Positions 1 through 6,952 of a DNA stretch of 9,728 nucleotides are shown piece after piece. Each line of letters opens with the position of its first letter. The first letter of the stretch is position 1. The notes under the pieces were generated by a model that ran no database searches, had not been told where the DNA came from, and worked only from the letters and a program-made list of their open reading frames with translations. A program made the translations under genes and the position numbers. Origin of the DNA: an uncultured Clostridia bacterium (GTDB taxonomy: Bacteria > Bacillota > Clostridia > Lachnospirales > Lachnospiraceae); contig CAMUFS010000095.1 of assembly GCA_947088195.1 (NCBI GenBank), forward strand, positions 1-9,728. Reading direction: 5' to 3'.

Positions 1-58
1 TCTGCGGACCTCTTTCGGAAATAATATTATAAGTCTATGTTTTGTATAAAGTATAAAA

Positions 59-122
59 TTTCCAAAAATCTCTCCCCCCCGTTTTTATCTCTGTGACTTA
101 AAGCGGGGAATTTTCTTGGAAA
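59..122 (-). terminator. Imperfect hairpin downstream of the HTH regulator gene; possible terminator
   Basis: Read on the minus strand, 30 bases past the regulator's stop codon, TTTCCAA (122-116) can pair with TTGGAAA (65-59). Nested inside, CCCCG (108-104) can pair with CGGGG (81-77). A short A/T stretch next to the outer arm adds about three pairs around a bulged G. A T5 run (about 68-64) lies inside the outer 3' arm rather than after the hairpin, so this is not a textbook intrinsic terminator. The position fits ending the regulator transcript. The stem is interrupted, and the call is tentative. Confidence 0.33.
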
Positions 123-151
123 GTTAAATCTTTGCCACACTCCAAAAGACT

Positions 152-1009
152 TTACTCTTTCTTTGCAAGATACACTCGAAAATTATTTTCGCATTTTATC
201 CTTTGAATCATTATATCTAACACTTCCATATCATTCCGCTCTATGTTATCTCTTTGTAAGTCTGATAAAATTTCAATTATTTTTGGTAAATAGATAAGAC
301 TATTTCCTTTGCGAATAAATAATTTACATATATTTGTGAGCTGAATGTAAGAGATATGTTCTGGAACAACATTATTTATCAAAGCAGAATAATTTATTTT
401 CAGATTATCTACCATATTTTTTATTATATCTGGATTTATAATTTCATCATAGTGTTTTTGTATGGTATCTTCCAATTTTTGAATAATATAATTTACAGAG
501 ATACCTTGGTTATTTGGTACAATTTCTTGATAGATTATATTGTCATATGCGGTTATGATAAATTCCCTTGGTTTTAAGCGAGATTGATCCATAATCCTCA
601 CGATTGGCATAAGAATACCATCTTTTGCAAGCTTTAATCTCAGTACAGAAATCAATTCAAGATAATCTTCCTGCATAAATAATGGAATGATCTCTTCTCC
701 AAACATCAATTTAAGTGGTTCCAGCGCGCTCCTTAAGGCTCTCCAAATTTCTTCCTGAATCTTTGGATTGTCTTTTTCTAAAATGGTTACAAGCTCAACC
801 CCCAATAAATAATCTGCACTCACATGTAATATTTCACATAAGCCTTTTAGTAATTCTATATCGGGATACCGTGTCCCTCTTTCATATTGACTTAATGCTT
901 GTGGTGTAACACCTAGACGGTTAGCTAACTCTTCTTGTGTAAGATTTGATTTACGTCTACATTCTGCTATTCGTAAACCTAAAGTATTTTGTCCCATGTT
1001 CTCTGTCAT
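152..1009 (-). CDS. XRE-family HTH regulator with FlhA cytoplasmic-domain-like C-terminus
   Basis: The product is 285 residues and soluble, with no membrane segment or signal peptide. Residues 11-70 are a classic XRE/Cro DNA-binding domain: LTQEELANRLGV, then the recognition helix TPQALSQYERG, ending SADYLLG. Residues 97-280 resemble the FlhA/FHIPEP cytoplasmic domain, judged by eye: EPLKLMFGEEIIPL (97-110), LAKDGILMPIVRI (127-139), LKPREFIITAYDNIIYQEI (145-163), then VPEHIS...LPKIIEILSD (215-250) and a final helix. Compared with FlhA it lacks the transmembrane half, the segment between the first and third subdomains, and the last subdomain. The start at 1009 was chosen over an in-frame ATG at 1030 because AGGAGG (1022-1017) sits 7 bases before it and would lie inside the longer reading frame. 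The gene is visibly more AT-rich than the arginine genes. It is probably a monocistronic regulator with unknown targets. The HTH assignment is firm; the FlhA likeness is from recalled family motifs, without an alignment. Confidence 0.9.
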   Translation of the reverse strand: MTENMGQNTLGLRIAECRRKSNLTQEELANRLGVTPQALSQYERGTRYPDIELLKGLCEILHVSADYLLGVELVTILEKDNPKIQEEIWRALRSALEPLKLMFGEEIIPLFMQEDYLELISVLRLKLAKDGILMPIVRIMDQSRLKPREFIITAYDNIIYQEIVPNNQGISVNYIIQKLEDTIQKHYDEIINPDIIKNMVDNLKINYSALINNVVPEHISYIQLTNICKLFIRKGNSLIYLPKIIEILSDLQRDNIERNDMEVLDIMIQRIKCENNFRVYLAKKE

Positions 1010-1016
1010 CTTATCG

Positions 1017-1022
1017 CCTCCT
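1017..1022 (-). promoter_or_regulatory. Ribosome binding site deciding the regulator start
   Basis: AGGAGG on the minus strand with a 7-base spacer to the ATG at 1009. The upstream in-frame ATG at 1030 has no comparable site and would translate through this one, so the shorter protein is preferred. Confidence 0.85.
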
Positions 1023-1033
1023 TCTGTCATTAT

Positions 1034-1064
1034 TTTATAAGAAAAAATATAAGATGTATAACAA
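1034..1064 (-). promoter_or_regulatory. Possible promoter of the HTH regulator
   Basis: On the minus strand TTGTTA (1064-1059) is followed by TTATAA (1040-1035) after 18 bases, or by TATAAA (1039-1034) after 19. Transcription would start near 1027, downstream of the ATG at 1030, which agrees with translation from 1009. Just upstream on the plus strand, AACATTTTGTT (about 1061-1074) has inverted AACA/TGTT ends and could be a regulator site. The whole region is AT-rich, so chance matches are likely. Confidence 0.3.
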
Positions 1065-1138
1065 CATTTTGTTTAGAGTGATTCAACATTTATCATGATA
1101 CCAATCCAATACCTTGTCTTTTTTATTTTGATAACGCT

Positions 1139-1193
1139 AAGAATGTGGCTGCAATTCTATTGTTCAAAACCAATAAATTGCAGCCACATTCTT
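1139..1193. terminator. Long perfect hairpin between degV-like gene and regulator gene
   Basis: An 18-base perfect inverted repeat has arms at 1139-1156 and 1176-1193, with core GTGGCTGCAATT. After one unpaired C (1157), five more pairs form (TATTG 1158-1162 with CAATA 1171-1175), leaving an 8-base loop. It begins about 70 bases past the degV-like stop codon, so it is the likely end of the argCJBD-lipoprotein-degV transcript. On the minus strand the arm ends in ACATTCTT with no clear T-run after it. On the plus strand CTTTCTATCT follows. The arms' AAGAA/TTCTT ends may serve as A- and U-tracts. It could instead be a small palindromic repeat. Confidence 0.5.
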
Positions 1194-1263
1194 TCTATCT
1201 ATTATATCCAGACCATTAACATCCACATCCATCCATTATATTCTTACTCTTTATCTAAAAGCT

Positions 1264-2142
1264 TTATCGTCTTGGTGGTTTACAGGAGCATCCGACTCCC
1301 AATCCTCCATATCCAACATGACAGGACACTCCCAGCGAAAGCTTGTCACATAGTACATCCATGTCAGGGAAAGCTTCTTTTATCTCTGCCACCCATCCCG
1401 CTGTAACCTCCTCCGACGCGCTGGATGCGGCCAACAGATAAAGCTCGCCCCTCTCATATGGCTCTCGGAAAATAGTGTTAATATCATGCTGCATTGCCTC
1501 CAGCATTGCTTTTCTTGCTTTGGCAAAGCCACGACATTTTTGAAAAGTGTCCAATGCTTCAACACCTAGCTTCAGTACAGGCTTTATATGAAGCATCGTA
1601 CCCAAAAGAGCAGTGGCAGGTGTAATGCGCCCGCCTTTTTTTAGATATTCCAGTGTCTCCACACCGATATAAATCACCATATTTCCTCGGTATTTCTCCA
1701 ATATTTCCTTGATCTCAGAAGCAGAATAGCCCTCCTCAATCAATTCCAAAGCATCTAATATATAACGATGTAGTGGCGTGGATACCCTGCCATGATCGAC
1801 CACAAGCACACGCCCCTGATATGGTTCCTCCTGTGCCATCACACAGGCTGCGCTGTAGGAGCCGCTCAATCCACTGCTTATGGGCATGTATAGAATCTGC
1901 TCAAATGAGAGAAGTGCCTTATCCCATATCTTCATCACATCTGCTGGTCCCGGCTGGGATGTGCTCACATTTCTTCCCTGATTCATCTTTTCAAAAAATT
2001 CTTCTCTTGATAATGTCACATCTTCATAATAACATTCCTCGTCAAAATAAAATGGCATAGGAAGCACCATAATTCCAAGCTTTGCTGCCTCCTCCTGACT
2101 AATGCCACTATGACTATCCGTAACAATACCTATCCCTTTCAT
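1264..2142 (-). CDS. DegV family fatty-acid-binding protein
   Basis: The product is 292 residues, near the usual length for the family (about 280-290). DegV-type proteins are cytoplasmic and bind a fatty acid between two domains; relatives (FakB) present fatty acids to the kinase FakA. Visible signatures are the N-terminal VTDS loop (7-10), STSQPGP (60-66), SSGLSGSY (89-96), LEYLKKGGRI (164-173), the LGTMLHIKPVL segment (180-190) and the C-terminal glycine loop around His275. That loop reads CHVGYGGLGVG where relatives usually have H-x-GPG, and is followed by a CSC and basic tail. The start is supported by GGGAG 6 bases before the ATG. It begins 21 bases after the lipoprotein gene and is probably the last gene of the arginine operon. 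No fakA-like kinase gene is in the window, so a FakB role is only inferred. Confidence 0.92.
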   Translation of the reverse strand: MKGIGIVTDSHSGISQEEAAKLGIMVLPMPFYFDEECYYEDVTLSREEFFEKMNQGRNVSTSQPGPADVMKIWDKALLSFEQILYMPISSGLSGSYSAACVMAQEEPYQGRVLVVDHGRVSTPLHRYILDALELIEEGYSASEIKEILEKYRGNMVIYIGVETLEYLKKGGRITPATALLGTMLHIKPVLKLGVEALDTFQKCRGFAKARKAMLEAMQHDINTIFREPYERGELYLLAASSASEEVTAGWVAEIKEAFPDMDVLCDKLSLGVSCHVGYGGLGVGCSCKPPRR

Positions 2143-2163
2143 AATTTTCTCCCTTATTCTCCA

Positions 2164-3501
2164 TTATCTGGAAAGCTGTTGCTGCATCTGTTCATGTGCT
2201 TTGTTGATCTCGCCTATCACCAGCTCACGAATCTGCTGCTTCATTTGTTCTTTTTTAATCTCCTCCGCTCCCACATTCTCCGCCTGAGAGCTATCACTTA
2301 ACCCCTCTTCTGCCAGCTCCTCTCTCATCTCTGCCTTCCAGATATTATTGAGAACCACCTCAAGCTCCACCCAGAAATTGGTTGTGTCCATCAATTTTGG
2401 AAGTGCTGTGGATTTCTCATAGGCCTCCATCACATGGGCAAATTCCTCCTCAGGATAAGAAGCTAGATACTTACATGGCAGCTTTCCTGCCAGCTCATAA
2501 CATCTATCTGCAAAATCATCGGATAAATACTCCGCAAGCCTTTTTGAGAGCTCTGCCGAGCTGCTATAGGGATTTACCACTGCCACATAATTGACAGAGA
2601 TCCCTTTGCTCTCAAGACTATCTGTCAAAGGTGGAATGGCAGCAATTCCATAATTCATTCCACTCTGTCTGAGAAGCTCTAAGCTTCTTGTTGTTCCGAT
2701 GGTATATAAAACTCTTCCCTCCAGAAAGCTTTGCAGTAATGCATTGTACTCTACCTCTTCCCCATCAAAATATAAGCTTTGATTTAGTTCTTTGTAGAAG
2801 CCAAGTGCATTTAACACATTTTCATTGTTCATATCCACCGTTGTTCTGTCATCTCCATCTGGTCCGCCCAGATTCAAATAAGCTCCCACAAATTGATAAT
2901 TACAGAACAAATCCAGCACATCCCACTTTAAAATCGCCTCCAGATTTTGATAAAGCTCTGCATTTTCTCCTAACATCTCATCGCTTGATGCAAAATCAAT
3001 AATTGCCTGAAAGCTGGCAGGTGGCTCGGATACTATATCCTTATTATACAAAAAATACTCTGTCTCAAAATAAACGGGGCAGGCGATTATCTTCCCCTGA
3101 TACCGACATGCTGATATTGCCACCTCAGGATAATTAGCAAGCTCCTCCCAAAGAGGAGCGGCAAGTCCTGCCATATACGCTTTCTCTAAGGATTCACTAT
3201 TTAAAATATAGACATCCACAATGTCTGTCTCTGCTATATTCTGTTGATTAATATTTTCCAGATAGTCTATCGCTGATATTTGTCTGGGTGTCACAGCGAT
3301 ATTATGCTCCAGTCCAAACGCATTTGCTGCCTCATTCATATAGGCTGCCATGGACTCATCCGTATACCACAGATTCAGCTCTATATTCTCTGCCGATGTG
3401 GTTTCATCACTTGTGCTCTGTTCTTCCCCCTTGTTGCCGCACCCGGCAAGCATACCAACTGTCATAAAAATCAAAAGACAGTGCCACACAAATTTCTTCA
3501 T
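2164..3501 (-). CDS. Extracellular solute-binding lipoprotein, orphan
   Basis: The product is 445 residues. A lipoprotein signal peptide is clear: MKK, a hydrophobic stretch to residue 17, and lipobox LAGC with the lipidated Cys21, followed by a charged Ser/Thr/Glu-rich linker (22-38). The mature part reads as a type 1/8 (MalE-like) solute-binding protein. It shows a first beta strand IELNLWYTDE (40-49), PVYFETEYFLYNKDI (142-156), and GMNYGIAAIPPL (281-292). Residues 390-445 form an unusual Glu/Gln-rich, probably helical tail beyond the normal fold. It should bind a ligand outside the membrane for an ABC importer, but no permease or ATPase gene is nearby. GAAAGG and AGGAG lie before the ATG. 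It follows argD by 44 bases with no terminator, so it is likely co-transcribed. The ligand is unknown; arginine operon membership hints at, but does not show, an amino-acid link. MalE-type folds more often bind sugars. Confidence 0.88.
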   Translation of the reverse strand: MKKFVWHCLLIFMTVGMLAGCGNKGEEQSTSDETTSAENIELNLWYTDESMAAYMNEAANAFGLEHNIAVTPRQISAIDYLENINQQNIAETDIVDVYILNSESLEKAYMAGLAAPLWEELANYPEVAISACRYQGKIIACPVYFETEYFLYNKDIVSEPPASFQAIIDFASSDEMLGENAELYQNLEAILKWDVLDLFCNYQFVGAYLNLGGPDGDDRTTVDMNNENVLNALGFYKELNQSLYFDGEEVEYNALLQSFLEGRVLYTIGTTRSLELLRQSGMNYGIAAIPPLTDSLESKGISVNYVAVVNPYSSSAELSKRLAEYLSDDFADRCYELAGKLPCKYLASYPEEEFAHVMEAYEKSTALPKLMDTTNFWVELEVVLNNIWKAEMREELAEEGLSDSSQAENVGAEEIKKEQMKQQIRELVIGEINKAHEQMQQQLSR

Positions 3502-3545
3502 TGATAGCCTTTCTCCTGTTCTTAATAAATTCTTGTATGCCTATT

Positions 3546-4736
3546 CTATATCTTAGCAAAAATACCATCCAAAATTGCTGCCATCTCATCTACATGTTTT
3601 TCTGTAATAATAAGTGGTGGCACAAAACGAATAATATTCTGTCCTGCTGATATTACGATCAATCCCGCATCCAGTGCTTTTAGTATAATGTCACCTGCTG
3701 GAATTGTCAATTCCAATCCCTGCATTAGCCCCATTCCTCTGGCTTCCTTTACAAACTCATATTTTTCAACAAACTGATTTAATGTATGATAAAGATAGGT
3801 ACCAATCTTTTGCACATGTTCTGGGATCTGTCTTTGCTTATACTGCCGGAATACCTCATTCACGGCTGCGCAGGCAAATGGATTCCCACCATAGGTTGTG
3901 CCGTGATCGCCGGGCACCAACGCCGAAGCTACCGTCTCCTTCGCCGCAAAAGCGCCCACCGGAACACCGCAGCCCAATGCCTTTGCCATCGTGATAATAT
4001 CCGGTTTCACACCATACTGCTGCCATGCAAACATAGAGCCTGTTCTTCCCATTCCACATTGAACCTCATCAAAAATCAGAAGTATTCCATTCTTATCACA
4101 CAAGCTTCTGACACCCTCCAAAAACTCCTTTTTGGCTGGGTAAAGTCCGCCCTCTCCCTGAACAGGCTCCATAATTATGGCACAAGTTTTATCTGTCACC
4201 TTTGCCTTCACACTTTCCAGATCATTAAAATCAGCAAACTCTATGCCTCCAATTAGGGGCTTAAATGCCTCCTGATATTTCACATTACCTGTAACAGACA
4301 ATGCTCCCATACTTCTTCCATGAAAAGAATGATTCATGGCAATTATCTCATGATCGGTGGTTCCATCCTTACGATATGCATATTTTCTGGCAAGCTTGAT
4401 CGCTCCCTCAATCGCTTCCGTGCCACTGTTTGTAAAAAATACCCGATCCATGCCAGAGCTTTCTGTTATATGCTTTGCAGCTTCAACCGCAGGAACATTA
4501 TAATATAAATTTGAAGTGTGAAGCAGCTTATCAATCTGTGCCTTCAGCGCATCATTGTACTCTTTATTGCCATAGCCAAGGGCAAATACCGCGATTCCTG
4601 CCGCAAAATCCAAGTATTTCTTTCCATCTATATCATACAGATAGACACCCTCTCCTTTATCGAGCACAATCTGATAACGATTGTAGGTATGGATTAGCCT
4701 TTGTTCTGCCTCTTCGATATACTCCTGTGAAGTCAT
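3546..4736 (-). CDS. argD: Acetylornithine aminotransferase
   Basis: The product is 396 residues, normal for ArgD. It is a cytoplasmic PLP enzyme converting N-acetylglutamate semialdehyde plus glutamate to N-acetylornithine and 2-oxoglutarate. Class III aminotransferase features are all present: YLDFAAGIAV (41-50), the phosphate-binding SGTEA (104-108), HSFHGRS (136-142), EPVQGEGG (190-197), FDEVQCGMGRTG with Asp223 for the PLP ring nitrogen, the Schiff-base lysine Lys252 in MAKALGCGVPVGA, and HGTTYGGNP (278-286). The start is fixed by AGGAGG lying inside the last codons of argB; only one base separates the two genes, so translation is probably coupled. Related enzymes (succinylornithine or GABA aminotransferases) share these motifs. 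The position between argB and the end of the arg genes settles the ArgD call. Confidence 0.97.
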   Translation of the reverse strand: MTSQEYIEEAEQRLIHTYNRYQIVLDKGEGVYLYDIDGKKYLDFAAGIAVFALGYGNKEYNDALKAQIDKLLHTSNLYYNVPAVEAAKHITESSGMDRVFFTNSGTEAIEGAIKLARKYAYRKDGTTDHEIIAMNHSFHGRSMGALSVTGNVKYQEAFKPLIGGIEFADFNDLESVKAKVTDKTCAIIMEPVQGEGGLYPAKKEFLEGVRSLCDKNGILLIFDEVQCGMGRTGSMFAWQQYGVKPDIITMAKALGCGVPVGAFAAKETVASALVPGDHGTTYGGNPFACAAVNEVFRQYKQRQIPEHVQKIGTYLYHTLNQFVEKYEFVKEARGMGLMQGLELTIPAGDIILKALDAGLIVISAGQNIIRFVPPLIITEKHVDEMAAILDGIFAKI

Positions 4737-4737
4737 T

Positions 4738-5643
4738 TTATTTTTCCTCCTTATAGTAGCGCGGCTCCGATTCTCCCAAAATCGCCGTTCCTATTCCTTT
4801 GTTGGTAAAGATCTCTAGCAACAGACAATGTGGGATTCTTCCGTCTAAAATATGAACTCTTGACACGCCATTTTCAATAGCATCAATACAATTATTCAAT
4901 TTTGGCAGCATACCACCCCCAATATTGCCCTCACCGATCAGCTCCTTCGCCTGTGCAATTCCAAGCTCCGAGATCAGGCTCTTCTTATCTGCTGGATCAA
5001 GATACACTCCCTCCACATCGGTGAGAAATGCCAGCTTCTCTGCATGTACAGCTCTCGCAATAGCACATGCCGCATCATCCGCATTGATATTATAAGTATT
5101 AAAAGCCTCATCCATGCCGACCGGACATACAACAGGAAGAAAATCTTTCTCCAAAAGGTCATAGATCACCTTTGGATTAACCTCCGTCACCTCTCCCACA
5201 AATCCAATATCTTGACCGCCAGAATATTTCTTCTCCACCTTAAGAAGTCCACCATCCTTGCCACTGATGCCCACGGCCTTCACGCCCAGCTCCTGAACCA
5301 TCTGCACAAGGCTTTTATTGACCCGGTTTAGCACCATCTCAGCGATCTCCATCGTCTCTTCATCTGTCACACGAAGCCCATTGATAAATTTCGGCTCCAT
5401 GCCAACCTTCTCCACCCATCTGCTGATCTCCTTGCCGCCTCCATGCACAATAATAGGCTTAAAACCAACCAGCTTTAACAAAGTGACATCTTTAATTACA
5501 TTCTTCTTAAGCTCTCCATCTACCATGGCACTTCCGCCGTATTTTACCACAATAATCTTGCGGTTAAAACGCTGAATATAAGGCAATGCCTCAATCAATA
5601 CCTCCGCCTTGCCAAGCCACTCCTGCATTCCATTCTGCTCCAT
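4738..5643 (-). CDS. argB: Acetylglutamate kinase
   Basis: The product is 301 residues. It phosphorylates N-acetylglutamate with ATP, the second step of arginine synthesis. Amino-acid kinase motifs are complete: KYGGSAM with Lys34 (34-40), HGGG (67-70), the substrate Arg91 in GLRVTDEE, NINADDA (185-191), FLTDVEGVY (206-214) and GGGMLPK with Lys248 (242-248). Residues 1-25 form an extra N-terminal helix (MQEWLGKAEVLIEALPYIQ). In the family this helix links dimers into the arginine-inhibited hexamer and is absent from the short, arginine-insensitive E. coli enzyme. Feedback inhibition by arginine is therefore likely. GAGGGAG precedes the ATG at 5643; the in-frame ATG at codon 6 is less likely because it would remove part of that helix. 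The gene starts 61 bases after argJ, the largest gap in the run, with no promoter or terminator recognised there. Confidence 0.97.
   Translation of the reverse strand: MEQNGMQEWLGKAEVLIEALPYIQRFNRKIIVVKYGGSAMVDGELKKNVIKDVTLLKLVGFKPIIVHGGGKEISRWVEKVGMEPKFINGLRVTDEETMEIAEMVLNRVNKSLVQMVQELGVKAVGISGKDGGLLKVEKKYSGGQDIGFVGEVTEVNPKVIYDLLEKDFLPVVCPVGMDEAFNTYNINADDAACAIARAVHAEKLAFLTDVEGVYLDPADKKSLISELGIAQAKELIGEGNIGGGMLPKLNNCIDAIENGVSRVHILDGRIPHCLLLEIFTNKGIGTAILGESEPRYYKEEK
4746..4751 (-). promoter_or_regulatory. argD ribosome binding site inside the end of argB
   Basis: AGGAGG on the minus strand is read as the Lys-Glu-Glu codons near the C-terminus of ArgB and sits 9 bases before the argD ATG at 4736. 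The argB stop codon falls between the two, which is a standard arrangement for translational coupling. Confidence 0.85.
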
Positions 5644-5704
5644 CTTTCTCCCTCATTTCTAAATCTATATTTCTTATTCTATCTCTCGCTCTTACACGCC
5701 ATCC

Positions 5705-6928
5705 CTAAGAACGATAATCTCCATTTATTTTTACATACTCATAGGTAAGATCACAGCCCCACGCAGTCGCGCTCTGATTGCCCTCCTTAATATCAGCAAT
5801 CACTGTCACCTCTTTTTCTGATAAAATCTCTGTCGCCTTCTCCTCACTGTAATCTGTTGGCATCCCATTTTCCACAATTTTAAGTTTACCTGCAGCACTC
5901 TCAAAATACAGATCTGTTATCTCTGGATCAAAGGGAACACCTGCATATCCCATAGCACACAAAATCCGCCCACAGTTTGCATCATGTCCAAAGATCATCG
6001 CCTTAGTCAAATTTGATGTGATCACAGATTTGCTCAGCACCTTTGCCTGAGCCTTTGTCTTTGCGTGGATCACCTTTACCTCAAACAATGCCGTTGCTCC
6101 CTCGCCATCTCCTGCTATCTTTCTGCATAAATACAGCATCACCTCATGAAGTGCAGCCTGAAAATTCTTATAAGCTTCCCCCTTCTCTGTGATCTCAGGA
6201 TTTTTTGCAAGACCATTTGCCATCAAAAGAACGGTGTCATTTGTTGAAGTATCACCATCCACGGAAATCATATTAAAAGTATCCTGCACCTCCTCGCTGA
6301 GTGCCTCCTGCAAAAGCTCCTTTGTAATTGCCACATCTGTTGTGATAAAACAGAGCATTGTTGCCATATTGGGGTGAATCATGCCAGATCCCTTGCACAT
6401 TCCACCAATCACAGCCGTCTTTCCTCCTGCCTCAAATTCATAGGCAATCTGCTTTGAGATGGTATCTGTGGTCATAATTGCCTCCGCTGCCAGTGTTCCT
6501 GCCTCCTTGGTATCACACAGATTTGCCTGTAAGCTCTCCACACCCTTTATTATATTATCAATCGGAAGCTGCTTTCCTATCACACCCGTGGAAGATACCA
6601 GCACAGCGTCCGCCGGAATTCCCAACACCTCTCCTGCCTTCTTTGCCGTATCCTCACAATATTGATAGCCAAGCTTACCAGTACATGCATTCGCCACCCC
6701 GCTATTTACCACAACAGCCTGAGAAAAAGCTGACTCTCTCACTACTTTCTGATCCCATTTCACTGGGGCTGCCTTCACCAGATTTGTGGTAAAGGTTCCC
6801 GCCGTCTGACATGGCACCTCGCTATATACCATCGCCATATCTTTTCTGTTCTGTTTGATACCAGCATTTACACCAGCTGCCAAAAATCCTTTTGCGGCAG
6901 TCACACCGCCCTCTATTTTCTTTATCAT
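5705..6928 (-). CDS. argJ: Ornithine acetyltransferase / amino-acid acetyltransferase (bifunctional-type ArgJ)
   Basis: The product is 407 residues from the chosen start. ArgJ moves the acetyl group from N-acetylornithine to glutamate, yielding ornithine and N-acetylglutamate. Many members can also use acetyl-CoA. The precursor cleaves itself into two chains at the KGSGMIHPNMATML motif (179-192), between Ala189 and the nucleophile Thr190. The oxyanion-hole pair Thr114-Gly115 (SSTGVIG), DGDTSTNDT (224-232), IAGDGEGATA (271-280), HDANCGRI (315-322) and the C-terminal YVKINGDYRS are present. The start at 6928 was preferred to the ATG at 6934 because GGGAGG (6940-6935) abuts the latter with no spacer but is 6 bases from the former. 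Whether it also works with acetyl-CoA cannot be read from sequence. The absence of argA and argE here fits the cyclic pathway. It begins 24 bases after argC. Confidence 0.96.
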   Translation of the reverse strand: MIKKIEGGVTAAKGFLAAGVNAGIKQNRKDMAMVYSEVPCQTAGTFTTNLVKAAPVKWDQKVVRESAFSQAVVVNSGVANACTGKLGYQYCEDTAKKAGEVLGIPADAVLVSSTGVIGKQLPIDNIIKGVESLQANLCDTKEAGTLAAEAIMTTDTISKQIAYEFEAGGKTAVIGGMCKGSGMIHPNMATMLCFITTDVAITKELLQEALSEEVQDTFNMISVDGDTSTNDTVLLMANGLAKNPEITEKGEAYKNFQAALHEVMLYLCRKIAGDGEGATALFEVKVIHAKTKAQAKVLSKSVITSNLTKAMIFGHDANCGRILCAMGYAGVPFDPEITDLYFESAAGKLKIVENGMPTDYSEEKATEILSEKEVTVIADIKEGNQSATAWGCDLTYEYVKINGDYRS

Positions 6929-6934
6929 AATCAT

Positions 6935-6940
6935 CCTCCC
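6935..6940 (-). promoter_or_regulatory. argJ ribosome binding site deciding the start
   Basis: GGGAGG on the minus strand directly touches an ATG at 6934, leaving no room for initiation there. The second in-frame ATG at 6928 has the usual 6-base spacing. Confidence 0.8.
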
Positions 6941-6952
6941 AATTTATAAGCC

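Noticed and set aside
1095..1406. Plus-strand reading frame of about 100 codons over the hairpin and the 3' end of the degV-like gene
   Set aside because: It has no ribosome binding site, low-complexity hydrophobic composition and antisense overlap with a well-supported gene. The other plus-strand frames opposite the arg genes were dismissed for the same reasons.
5644..5704. Possible internal promoter or leader RNA between argJ and argB
   Set aside because: The 61 bases are purine-rich on the coding strand with no convincing -35/-10 pair, hairpin or riboswitch-like structure.
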